Position numbers and translations under genes: made by a program. The notes under the pieces are model-generated. The model searched no databases and was not told the origin of the DNA. It saw only the letters and a program-made list of their open reading frames with translations. Shown here piece by piece: positions 46,632 to 54,352 of a stretch of DNA of 64,000 bases. Positions within the stretch are counted from its first letter, which is position 1; every line of letters begins with the position of its first letter. Source of the DNA: an uncultured Bacillaceae bacterium (GTDB taxonomy: Bacteria > Bacillota > Bacilli > Bacillales > Bacillaceae_L). The DNA lies in contig CANMHG010000007.1 in assembly GCA_947497585.1 (NCBI GenBank), positions 124,001 through 188,000 of the forward strand. Direction: 5' to 3'.

Positions 46632-46876
46632 TAGATTAAGAGTTTAAGCTATTTTTAAAATCCACAAAGTTATCCACTATTATGCAAGCCTTATCCACAA
46701 TCTGTGGATAAGGCTTGTTTTATTTTAGTGATTAACTTATACTTTCAAAAGAGAAATAACTATTGATTGTAGGCTTTTTAAGCAGTAATTAGCCTTTCGC
46801 TTCAGGAGGGGACCGAAATGAATACAAAAATATGGACTGTGAATAACTTTGAAGGGATTATAGAGAGTTTTCCACA
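46592..46876. other. DnaA-box cluster between ywlB and ywlC
   Basis: Four exact matches to TTATNCACA lie at 46592-46600 (minus), 46691-46699 (plus), 46703-46711 (minus) and 46838-46846 (minus). Single-mismatch boxes lie at 46670-46678 and 46868-46876, and a two-mismatch one at 46658-46666. Another exact box is at 47594-47602 inside ywlC. From memory, B. subtilis has a DnaA-binding cluster at the same ywlB-ywlC junction that titrates DnaA from the origin. Confidence 0.82.
46685..46725 (+). terminator. Terminator of ywlB built from two DnaA boxes
   Basis: CAAGCCTTATCCACA pairs with TGTGGATAAGGCTTG, followed by TTTTATTTT. The stem arms contain two exact DnaA boxes in inverted orientation, so one sequence may serve both functions. 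Confidence 0.85.
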
Positions 46877-47861
46877 GATTCAGGAAGCTGCCAAGATTCT
46901 AAAAGATAATAAAGTGGTAGCCTTTCCAACTGAAACTGTTTATGGATTAGGTGCAAATGCACTTTCTGATGAAGCAGTAGCTAAAATTTTTGAAGCAAAA
47001 GGGCGTCCTAGTGACAATCCCTTAATTGTACATATAGCAACAATTGATCAACTTACGAACATAGCTGTGGATATCCCAGACATGGTTCAAACCTTAATCA
47101 CTCATTTTTGGCCAGGTCCATTAACACTTGTTTTAAAGAAAAAGGATCAATCAGTAGGTGAAAAGGTAACCGCAGGATTAGAAACAGTTGCAGTCCGTAT
47201 GCCTGACCACCCAATTGCACTTGCCTTACTTAAAGCAGCAGATCTACCACTTGCAGCACCGAGTGCAAATCTTTCTGGAAAGCCAAGCCCAACAAGTGCA
47301 AAGCATGTGATTGATGATTTAGAAGGCAGAATAGCTGGAATCATCGATGGTGGCGCAACCGGGGTTGGTCTTGAATCGACTGTTTTGGACTGTACTGAGA
47401 AAATTCCTATTATCTTAAGGCCGGGTGGTGTGACGAAGGAACAGTTAGAGGAAGTTATAGGCGAGGTTAAAATGGATCGTGCCTTACTTGAAGAAGGACG
47501 AGCGCCAAAGTCACCAGGAATGAAGTATACTCATTATGCTCCGATTGCACCTCTAGTTATTGTAGAGGGAAGTCCACAATTTATTCAAACTCTTGTGGAT
47601 AAGAAAACTGCAGAGGGCTTAAAGGTAGGAGTTCTAACTACTGAAGAAAATAAACAGTACTATAAGGCAGGTGCAGTTCTTGATTGTGGTAAGCGCTCAG
47701 ACTTACAGAGTGTTGCAAGCAAATTATATGATGTTTTACGAACATTTGATATGACGAATGTAGATTTTATATATAGTGAATGGTTTCCGCAGGATGGAGT
47801 AGGCCAAGCAATCATGAATCGATTATTAAAAGCAGCGGGTAATCAAGTTATAAGTGAATAA
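46818..47861 (+). CDS. tsaC: L-threonylcarbamoyladenylate synthase (Sua5/YwlC type)
   Basis: The 347-residue protein makes the threonylcarbamoyl-AMP intermediate of the t6A tRNA modification. The N-terminal YrdC domain shows VVAFPTETVYGLGANA, KGRPSDNPLIVHI and APSANLSGKPSPTSA; the C-terminal Sua5 domain begins after GMKYTHYAP. Length indicates the two-domain Sua5 form. The ATG follows AGGAGGGG. Two DnaA boxes lie in its first 60 bases and one further in, so chromosome-replication control and an essential tRNA gene overlap physically. Confidence 0.94.
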   Translation: MNTKIWTVNNFEGIIESFPQIQEAAKILKDNKVVAFPTETVYGLGANALSDEAVAKIFEAKGRPSDNPLIVHIATIDQLTNIAVDIPDMVQTLITHFWPGPLTLVLKKKDQSVGEKVTAGLETVAVRMPDHPIALALLKAADLPLAAPSANLSGKPSPTSAKHVIDDLEGRIAGIIDGGATGVGLESTVLDCTEKIPIILRPGGVTKEQLEEVIGEVKMDRALLEEGRAPKSPGMKYTHYAPIAPLVIVEGSPQFIQTLVDKKTAEGLKVGVLTTEENKQYYKAGAVLDCGKRSDLQSVASKLYDVLRTFDMTNVDFIYSEWFPQDGVGQAIMNRLLKAAGNQVISE

Positions 47862-47868
47862 GGTGAGT

Positions 47869-47902
47869 AAAGTGGATTCTAATAGATAGAATTCACTTTT
47901 TC
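47869..47902 (+). terminator. Intrinsic terminator of ywlC
   Basis: AAAGTGGATTCT pairs with AGAATTCACTTT (one G-U), followed by TTC; the T run includes the right arm. Confidence 0.78.
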
Positions 47903-47972
47903 ATTTTCACTTAGTCTATTTACTACTGGACTTGCATAAAGTGTATCAGACAAGTCCTAAGGGAGGTAGATG

Positions 47973-48533
47973 ATGAGTGTAGCTTCAGTAATTGGAGAGT
48001 TTTTAACTTTATTTGTGATGGCATTGGCGTTAGGAATGGATGCATTCTCGGTAGGACTTGGAATGGGTCTAATCCAACTTAGACTAAAGCAAATATTTTA
48101 CATAGGTGTCACTATTGGTTTATTCCATGTATGGATGCCCTTAGTGGGGATGACGATAGGACGATTTTTATCTGAAAGATTTGGGATGATTGCAACCATT
48201 GCTGGAGGAATTCTATTGTTAATTCTAGGTTTGCAAATGATTCTTGCATCCTTTAAAGATGATGATCAGCGAATGATCACCCCAGTTGGATTTGGATTAT
48301 TTATATTTGCGCTTAGTGTTAGCTTGGACAGCTTCTCTGTCGGGTTGAGCCTTGGAATTTATGGGGCTAGAACAATTGTAACGATTCTCATGTTTGGGGT
48401 TGTTAGTATGATTCTTACTTGGATGGGCCTATTACTTGGAAGACGTGTACAAGGCTGGTTTGGCTCCTATAGTGAGGCATTAGGTGGTAGTATTTTATTA
48501 GCCTTTGGGATTAAACTATTACTGCCATTTTAA
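47973..48533 (+). CDS. mntP: Manganese efflux pump MntP
   Basis: The 186-residue protein has six membrane helices in two similar halves, each with the acidic motif seen as [15 protein letters not shown] (near residue 20) and [14 protein letters not shown] (near residue 117). The aspartates bind manganese for export. I start at the second of two adjacent ATGs (47973) because GGGAGGT is too close to the first. No yybP-ykoY manganese riboswitch is visible in the 108-bp gap before it. Confidence 0.92.
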   Translation: MSVASVIGEFLTLFVMALALGMDAFSVGLGMGLIQLRLKQIFYIGVTIGLFHVWMPLVGMTIGRFLSERFGMIATIAGGILLLILGLQMILASFKDDDQRMITPVGFGLFIFALSVSLDSFSVGLSLGIYGARTIVTILMFGVVSMILTWMGLLLGRRVQGWFGSYSEALGGSILLAFGIKLLLPF

Positions 48534-48568
48534 AAAAACGAAAAAAACAGAATTTTTGACAATTTTGT

Positions 48569-48596
48569 GAGTCGAGACTAAAGTTTCGACTCTTTT
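48569..48596 (+). terminator. Intrinsic terminator of mntP
   Basis: GAGTCGA pairs with TCGACTC around a 10-nt loop, followed by TTTT. Confidence 0.7.
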
Positions 48597-48688
48597 CGCT
48601 ATTTCCCCCTATATCCAACGTAATATATGTTTTATAATAAATGAAACGTGGGAAAATAAACCTATAAAATCATAAGGAGGCTTCCCGG

Positions 48689-49132
48689 ATGATCAATATT
48701 TTGTTTGTTTGCACTGGGAATACGTGCCGCAGCCCAATGGCAGAAGCAATTCTTAAGAGTAAACAAAATCCTGAAATTACAGTCAAATCTGCGGGTGTAT
48801 TCGCCGATAATACTAGTGGAGCTTCTATAAATACGCAAAAAGTCCTAAATGAAGAAGGAATACCACTGGTTCATCAGTCTTCAATGATCACAAGAGAGCA
48901 GGTTGACTGGGCTACATATATTTTTACAATGACGACTCAGCATAAAAACTTAATTGCTGAACGCTTCCCAGATGCAATCGAGAAAACATTTTCTTTAAAA
49001 GAATTTGTTGAAGATGTGCAGGCTGATGTAGTAGACCCCTTTGGTGGACCGGTGCTTATTTATCGCCAAACGTATGAGGAGCTTAACCAGTTAATTGAAA
49101 AATTAATTAGGAAATTAGATAGACATAGCTAA
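48689..49132 (+). CDS. ywlE: Protein-arginine phosphatase YwlE
   Basis: The 147-residue low-molecular-weight phosphatase has the P-loop CTGNTCRS (Cys8 nucleophile, Arg14) and the general-acid aspartate in VDPFGGP. Thr12 in the loop, instead of a larger residue, is the feature that selects phosphoarginine over phosphotyrosine, so it should reverse McsB arginine phosphorylation. The ATG follows AAGGAGG. A chemoreceptor gene follows closely in the same direction. Confidence 0.92.
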   Translation: MINILFVCTGNTCRSPMAEAILKSKQNPEITVKSAGVFADNTSGASINTQKVLNEEGIPLVHQSSMITREQVDWATYIFTMTTQHKNLIAERFPDAIEKTFSLKEFVEDVQADVVDPFGGPVLIYRQTYEELNQLIEKLIRKLDRHS

Positions 49133-49158
49133 CAAAGAGGATATAGGGGGAAAACAGG

Positions 49159-50448
49159 GTGGAAGAAAAAAAGCGTTATAAATTTGGTTTACGATTAAAG
49201 CTAGTAACATTCATTACGTTGTTAGCAATTGTTACTTATTCAACAAGTGCAGTCTTTATTTACTTTTTACAAGGGTATGTAGAACACATCGTGAATGAAC
49301 AGTTATTTACGATTATCACTCTCGTTATGGGAATCTTTTGGTCTGGGGTTCTTGCTTATTTTGCAGCTGGATTCATTACAAAGCCATTACAGCAAGTTGA
49401 AAGAATTGCGATTAAAGCAGCAAATGGTCAGATTGATGAAGATGTAATCGTATCAAAATCAGATGATGAAATCCGTTCATTAGGACTAGCTTTTAACAAA
49501 ATGCTTCATAATCTACGTGATATGGTAAGCAATATTGAGGAAAACTTTGAAAATACGAATGCAAAAGTAGTTGAAATCTCGAAGGCTTCAAGCTTAGCAT
49601 CTGAGCAGGCTGATAACATTTCAAGAACGATAACAGAAATTTCAAGAGGTGCTGATAGTTCAGCTGTGTCTATTCAAGAAACGGCTGAGTCTGTAGAGGA
49701 TGTAATTAAAATAGCTGAAGAAGTTCAAGAAAAAGCACAAACATCAGAAAAACTATCATCTGAAATGGTAGAAACACTTCATGATAGTGCACGTATTGTT
49801 GGCTCATTGGTTGAAGGTATAACAAAGTTAGCTGAAGATAATCAGGTTTCTTTACAAGCAGTTCGTCGCTTAGAAGAAAATGCAAAAAAAGTAGAAAATA
49901 TTATTTCACTAGTTGGTGATATTGCGGGTCAAACAAATCTACTAGCACTAAATGCTTCAATCGAAGCTGCAAGAGCTGGTGAGCATGGAAAAGGTTTTGC
50001 AGTTGTTGCCGAAGAGGTACGTACACTTGCGGATCAAAGCTCCAAAGCGGTTCAAGGAATCACTGAATTAATTAAAAATATTCAAGTAGAAGTTGAGAAT
50101 GTAGTTTCTCAAATTACTGAGCAAGTGGAAGTGGCAAACCAAGAGTCGAAAAAAGGTGCTACCACAAATAATGCGATTGTTGAAATGACTGAATCAGTAA
50201 ATGAAGTGGCCGGTGCTGTTAAACAGATTGCAGCATTAGTCGAACGTCAAATGGACAGTATCCGTGATACAGCAAGACAATCACAAGAAGTAGCAGCCAT
50301 TGCCGAAGAAACATCTGCTGGCGCAGAAGAAGTAACAGCATCTACTCAAGAACAAGCAACAGTCATGGGAGACGTCGAAAAACTCGCAAGCGAACTAGCA
50401 AACCAAGCAGAAAAACTAAAACAAACAATCGAACGCTTCTCATACTAA
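49159..50448 (+). CDS. Methyl-accepting chemotaxis protein without a large sensor domain
   Basis: The 429-residue protein has two membrane segments (about residues 14-36 and 44-72) separated by only a short loop. A HAMP domain ([12 protein letters not shown]) and a methyl-accepting signalling domain with the conserved hairpin [20 protein letters not shown] (near residue 255) follow. With almost no periplasmic sensor it probably senses through the membrane or a partner. It starts at GTG 49159 behind AGGGGG. I do not recall a chemoreceptor here in B. subtilis. Its last codons turn to C/A endings next to repeat B6. Confidence 0.9.
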   Translation: MEEKKRYKFGLRLKLVTFITLLAIVTYSTSAVFIYFLQGYVEHIVNEQLFTIITLVMGIFWSGVLAYFAAGFITKPLQQVERIAIKAANGQIDEDVIVSKSDDEIRSLGLAFNKMLHNLRDMVSNIEENFENTNAKVVEISKASSLASEQADNISRTITEISRGADSSAVSIQETAESVEDVIKIAEEVQEKAQTSEKLSSEMVETLHDSARIVGSLVEGITKLAEDNQVSLQAVRRLEENAKKVENIISLVGDIAGQTNLLALNASIEAARAGEHGKGFAVVAEEVRTLADQSSKAVQGITELIKNIQVEVENVVSQITEQVEVANQESKKGATTNNAIVEMTESVNEVAGAVKQIAALVERQMDSIRDTARQSQEVAAIAEETSAGAEEVTASTQEQATVMGDVEKLASELANQAEKLKQTIERFSY

Positions 50449-50454
50449 GATATT

Positions 50455-50482
50455 AAACCTCTACATTGTAGGGGTTTTTTAC
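50455..50482 (+). terminator. Intrinsic terminator of the chemoreceptor gene
   Basis: AAACCTCTAC pairs with GTAGGGGTTT (one G-U) around an ATT loop, followed by T residues. Confidence 0.88.
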
Positions 50483-50573
50483 ATTTCTCTAGGTTACAAT
50501 AGGGGGAGAATAGATTATGATGGTATTAATTATAATAGGCTTTTCCAGTAGGTTGTCATTAAATATTTCCGAA

Positions 50574-50709
50574 GAGTGGATTGGAGCGGAAGGCACTTGA
50601 CTCCTGCGGGAGTAGAGGAAAAGTCGAGACCCCACAGACGGCACGTCGAGGAGGCTCGACTTCCTCCCCGCGGAAAGCAAGTGCCTGCAGCGCAAAGGAA
50701 CGGTCAAAG
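50574..50709 (+). repeat. Family B intergenic repeat, copy B6
   Basis: This standard copy starts GAGTGGATTGGAGCGGAAGG and its inner stem is GAGGAAAAGTCGAG with CTCGACTTCCTC. It fills most of the gap between the chemoreceptor and rpiB. Confidence 0.92.
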
Positions 50710-50777
50710 TACGAATGGAAGTCCAATAACCTTTTTAAAAATGAACCTTATTAATTTAAAAACGGAGGGTGTTTCAT

Positions 50778-51224
50778 ATGAAAGTAGCAATCGCATCAGA
50801 TCACGGTGGAATCAATATCCGTGAAGAAATTAAAAGCTTAATGGAAGAAATGAACATAGAATACATAGACCTAGGCTGTGAATGTGATACATCCGTTGAC
50901 TACCCTGACTATGCGGTACCAGTAGCAGAAAAAGTAGCAAATGGTGAAGTAGACCGTGGTATCTTAGTTTGCGGTACTGGCATTGGAATGAGTATTGCAG
51001 CAAACAAAGTAAAAGGAATCCGTTGTGCACTTGTTCATGATACATTTAGTGCAAAAGCAACGCGTGAACATAATGATAGCAATGTTTTAGCCATGGGTGA
51101 GCGTGTAATAGGCCCCGGTTTAGCACGCGACATTGCTAAGGTGTGGTTAACCACTGAATTTGAAGGTGGAAGACATGAAAAACGTGTGAACAAAATGATG
51201 GACTATGAAAATACAGTAAAGTAG
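50778..51224 (+). CDS. rpiB: Ribose-5-phosphate isomerase B
   Basis: The 148-residue enzyme interconverts ribose 5-phosphate and ribulose 5-phosphate. Motifs are ASDHGGINIREEI at the N-terminus, the catalytic cysteine in GILVCGTGIGMSIAANK (near residue 67) and RCALVHDTFSAKATREHNDS. The start is ATG 50778 behind GGAGGGT; an in-frame ATG three codons upstream overlaps the binding site. ywlG follows after 27 bp, so the two are probably cotranscribed. Confidence 0.94.
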   Translation: MKVAIASDHGGINIREEIKSLMEEMNIEYIDLGCECDTSVDYPDYAVPVAEKVANGEVDRGILVCGTGIGMSIAANKVKGIRCALVHDTFSAKATREHNDSNVLAMGERVIGPGLARDIAKVWLTTEFEGGRHEKRVNKMMDYENTVK

Positions 51225-51251
51225 TTTTAATAATGAAGGGTGGAACGGTAA

Positions 51252-51824
51252 ATGTCAGAGGATTTAAAGCAATGGAAATATCAGTTGCAACAAATACTTG
51301 AGGATTTCCGTAAACAAGTCACACTTTCGGAAGAAGAGATTGTAGTAATCGGATGCAGTACGAGTGAAGTGATGGGTGAGAAAATTGGAACAGCTGGGAC
51401 ATTCGAAGTGGCTGAAATGATTTTCAATGAATTCAAGGCACTCCAGGAAAGCACTGGTGTTAGGCTTGCTTTTCAATGTTGCGAGCATTTAAACCGGGCA
51501 CTGATTGTAGAGAAGGAAACGGCTCAAAAAAGAAATCTAGAAATAGTTTCTGTTATCCCAGCTCGAACGGCAGGGGGAGCAATGGCTACCTATGCATACA
51601 GTCAATTTTCAAAACCGGTAGTTGTCGAATTTATTAAAGCAGATGCTGGAATTGATATAGGTGATACTTTTATCGGAATGCATTTAAAACATGTAGCTGT
51701 TCCGATTCGAAGCTCTGTTAAAGCCCTAGGACACGCACATGTGACACTCGCTAAAACTCGTCCAAAACTAATTGGTGGTGAGCGAGCGGTTTATAGTGAC
51801 AAGATTGAGAATAAAACTTGTTAA
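51252..51824 (+). CDS. ywlG: UPF0340 / TIGR01440 family protein YwlG
   Basis: The 190-residue protein has [19 protein letters not shown] near the N-terminus, [14 protein letters not shown] and [15 protein letters not shown], the pattern of this conserved family. No function is established and I see no catalytic motif I trust. It lies between rpiB and glyA as in B. subtilis. The ATG follows AAGGGTGG, and a terminator separates it from glyA. Confidence 0.88.
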   Translation: MSEDLKQWKYQLQQILEDFRKQVTLSEEEIVVIGCSTSEVMGEKIGTAGTFEVAEMIFNEFKALQESTGVRLAFQCCEHLNRALIVEKETAQKRNLEIVSVIPARTAGGAMATYAYSQFSKPVVVEFIKADAGIDIGDTFIGMHLKHVAVPIRSSVKALGHAHVTLAKTRPKLIGGERAVYSDKIENKTC

Positions 51825-51859
51825 TACACTATTCCATAAGGATAGATTAGAAAACAATT

Positions 51860-51904
51860 CCTTTCTCTATTAAATGGAAAGTGCTAAAATGGAGAAAGGT
51901 TTTT
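51860..51904 (+). terminator. Intrinsic terminator between ywlG and glyA
   Basis: CCTTTCTC pairs with GAGAAAGG around a 24-nt loop, followed by TTTTT. It ends 25 bp before the glyA start, so it could also work as a leader attenuator. Confidence 0.65.
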
Positions 51905-51929
51905 CAAAAAGGTGACAAAGGGGGATACA

Positions 51930-53177
51930 ATGTCAATGAAACATTTATCGCAGCAAGATGAAAGCGTTTTTGCAGCTATTCAAGATGAATTAGGTAGACA
52001 ACGTACCAAAATTGAGCTTATCGCATCAGAGAATTTTGTAAGTGAAGCTGTAATGGAAGCTCAAGGGTCGGTTCTTACAAATAAGTATGCAGAAGGATAT
52101 CCTGGACGTCGTTATTATGGCGGCTGTGAGCATGTTGATGTTGTAGAAAATATTGCGCGCGACCGAGCAAAAGAAATTTTCGGTGCAGAGCATGTAAACG
52201 TTCAACCGCATTCTGGTGCTCAAGCAAATATGGCTGTATATTTCACGATTCTAGAACAGGGTGATACAGTACTTGGAATGAATTTATCTCACGGTGGACA
52301 TTTAACACATGGTAGCCCAGTAAACTTTAGTGGAATTCAATATAATTTCGTTGAATACGGAGTTGATCCTGATACTCACCGTATCAATTATGACGATGTA
52401 CTTGAAAAAGCAAGATTACATAAACCAAAGTTAATCGTAGCGGGTGCTAGTGCATATCCACGTGCGATTGATTTCAAACGTTTTAAAGAAATTGCAGATG
52501 AGGTTGGCGCATATCTAATGGTAGATATGGCTCACATTGCTGGTTTAGTTGCAGCGGGTCTACATCAAAACCCTGTGCCATATGCTGATTTTGTTACAAC
52601 TACAACACATAAAACACTTCGTGGACCACGTGGTGGAATGATTCTTTGTAAAGAAGAATACGCAAAGAAAATTGATAAATCAATCTTCCCAGGAATTCAA
52701 GGTGGCCCATTAATGCACGTAATCGCAGCAAAAGCAGTTGCATTTGGAGAAGCACTTCAACCTGAATTCAAAGCCTATGCACAAGCTGTCATTGATAATG
52801 CACATCATTTAGCAGAAGGCTTAAAAAATGAAGGCTTAAACATCGTATCTGATGGAACGGATAATCACTTACTATTAATTGATGTTCGTTCATTAGGAAT
52901 CACTGGTAAGGTAGCAGAGCATGTTCTAGATGAAATCGGGATTACAACAAATAAAAACACAATCCCATTTGACCCAGAAAGCCCATTCGTAACAAGTGGC
53001 CTACGAATCGGAACAGCAGCAGTAACAAGCCGCGGCTTCGGATTAGACGAAATGACTGAAATCGCATCAATCATTGCATTCACTCTAAAAAACCACGAAG
53101 ACGAAGCAAAACTAACTGAAGCAAAACAACGTGTTGAAACACTAACTGCGAAATTCACATTATATAAAGAACTATAA
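51930..53177 (+). CDS. glyA: Serine hydroxymethyltransferase
   Basis: The 415-residue PLP enzyme converts serine and tetrahydrofolate to glycine and methylene-tetrahydrofolate. The PLP lysine is about Lys228 in [14 protein letters not shown]. Other motifs are [20 protein letters not shown] and [12 protein letters not shown]. The start is ATG 51930 behind AAAGGGGG. Among two-fold and Ile pyrimidine codons, a middle segment (52080-52400) shows about 29 T to 11 C, but the last 65 codons show 2 T to 11 C. Repeat C3 follows about 120 bp later. Confidence 0.97.
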   Translation: MSMKHLSQQDESVFAAIQDELGRQRTKIELIASENFVSEAVMEAQGSVLTNKYAEGYPGRRYYGGCEHVDVVENIARDRAKEIFGAEHVNVQPHSGAQANMAVYFTILEQGDTVLGMNLSHGGHLTHGSPVNFSGIQYNFVEYGVDPDTHRINYDDVLEKARLHKPKLIVAGASAYPRAIDFKRFKEIADEVGAYLMVDMAHIAGLVAAGLHQNPVPYADFVTTTTHKTLRGPRGGMILCKEEYAKKIDKSIFPGIQGGPLMHVIAAKAVAFGEALQPEFKAYAQAVIDNAHHLAEGLKNEGLNIVSDGTDNHLLLIDVRSLGITGKVAEHVLDEIGITTNKNTIPFDPESPFVTSGLRIGTAAVTSRGFGLDEMTEIASIIAFTLKNHEDEAKLTEAKQRVETLTAKFTLYKEL

Positions 53178-53187
53178 TTACTCACAC

Positions 53188-53227
53188 TAAGAGGGTCAGA
53201 CAGAAAATGTTTGGACCTCTTTTTGTT
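53188..53227 (+). terminator. Intrinsic terminator of glyA
   Basis: AAGAGGGTC pairs with GACCTCTT (one bulge), with an inner AGAC/GTTT pairing, followed by TTTTTG. Confidence 0.82.
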
Positions 53228-53294
53228 TTACAGTGTTATCTAGTTTAGGTTTTGTTTAAAAACTAATATGTTACCAAACTTAAGATTGTGTTTA

Positions 53295-53420
53295 GGTTGT
53301 TCGCTAGAATTCACGAGACGCCTGCGGGAGAAGCGCGTCAATGGGAGACCCCACAGGAGCGTAGCGACGAGGAGGCTCCCGGACCGCCCGCGGAAAGCGA
53401 GTGAATTCTAGCGAATAACC
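53295..53420 (+). repeat. Family C repeat, copy C3
   Basis: The arms GGTTGTTCGCTAGAATTCAC and GTGAATTCTAGCGAATAACC are complementary over 20 bp (one G-U) around the family C core GAGACGCCTGCGGGA ... CCCGCGGAAAGCGA. The arms are unrelated to those of C1 and C2. Confidence 0.93.
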
Positions 53421-53483
53421 ACCCTGTACAATTAAAAACTAATGGCAGGACTATGAACAATTAAGCAAATTTCAAGTCTAACC

Positions 53484-53512
53484 TTGAACATGTCCCACTT
53501 TTTCTGTAAAAT
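53484..53512 (+). promoter_or_regulatory. Sigma-A promoter for upp
   Basis: TTGAAC (53484-53489) and TAAAAT (53507-53512) are 17 bp apart, about 55 bp before upp. Confidence 0.65.
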
Positions 53513-53566
53513 CGATTGAGGTGTTAAGAACGTCTTAAATGCAACGCATAAAAAGGAGAGATAACA

Positions 53567-54196
53567 ATGGGAAAAGTATACGTATTTGATCACCCGTTAA
53601 TACAGCATAAACTTACATACATACGTGACATCTCAACAGGAACAAAAGAATTCCGCGAACTAGTTGATGAAGTAGCAAGCTTAATGGCATTTGAAATCAC
53701 ACGAGACCTACCACTTCAAGAAGTAGAAGTAGAAACACCAGTTGAAGTGGCAAAGTCAAAAGTACTTGCAGGAAAAAAACTTGGAATCATTCCAATCCTT
53801 CGTGCTGGATTAGGAATGGTTGACGGAATCCTAAAATTAATCCCTGCCGCAAAAGTAGGACACATCGGCTTATATCGTGACCCTGAAACATTACAGCCGG
53901 TTGAATACTACGTGAAGTTACCATCTGATGTTGAAGAGCGTGACTTTATCGTTGTTGATCCAATGCTTGCAACTGGTGGATCCGCAGTTGAGGCGATCAA
54001 TTCTCTAAAAAAACGCGGTGCAAAAAACATCAAGTTCATGTGCTTAATTGCTGCTCCAGAAGGCGTAGATGCAATTAAAGAAGCACACCCAGAAATCGAT
54101 ATCTATATCGCAGCTCTTGATGAAAAATTAAATGACCACGGCTACATCGTACCTGGCTTAGGTGACGCTGGTGACCGTTTATTCGGAACGAAATAA
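53567..54196 (+). CDS. upp: Uracil phosphoribosyltransferase
   Basis: The 209-residue enzyme makes UMP from uracil and PRPP. The PRPP-binding motif [16 protein letters not shown] is near residue 128, and the uracil-binding [17 protein letters not shown] closes the protein. The ATG follows AAAGGAGAG. Length and sequence match Bacillus Upp. It is followed by an intrinsic hairpin and then a family E repeat. Confidence 0.97.
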   Translation: MGKVYVFDHPLIQHKLTYIRDISTGTKEFRELVDEVASLMAFEITRDLPLQEVEVETPVEVAKSKVLAGKKLGIIPILRAGLGMVDGILKLIPAAKVGHIGLYRDPETLQPVEYYVKLPSDVEERDFIVVDPMLATGGSAVEAINSLKKRGAKNIKFMCLIAAPEGVDAIKEAHPEIDIYIAALDEKLNDHGYIVPGLGDAGDRLFGTK

Positions 54197-54204
54197 ACCT
54201 TCCT

Positions 54205-54239
54205 AGTCCAATCCACTCTCGTGGATTGGACTTTATTTG
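54205..54239 (+). terminator. Intrinsic terminator of upp
   Basis: AGTCCAATCCAC pairs perfectly with GTGGATTGGACT around a TCTC loop, followed by TTATTTG. Confidence 0.85.
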
Positions 54240-54246
54240 TGTCTTG

Positions 54247-54300
54247 TGGGGCCTGACCCCCAGTGCGTTAATGCGTCAGCGCGCTGGGGGTCAGGCCCCG
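54247..54300. repeat. Family E GC-rich hairpin repeat, copy E3
   Basis: GGGGCCTGACCCCCAG and CTGGGGGTCAGGCCCC form a perfect 16-bp stem around TGCGTTAATGCG. It lies 8 nt after the upp terminator, with no T run of its own. Confidence 0.9.
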
Positions 54301-54352
54301 CACTTCGCATAAAAGTGGGATGATTGAGTAAGGCTAGGTTAGAGGTGGTAGG

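Noticed and set aside
47862..47972. Manganese riboswitch ahead of mntP
   Set aside because: The gap holds only the ywlC terminator and a binding site; no yybP-ykoY core elements are present.
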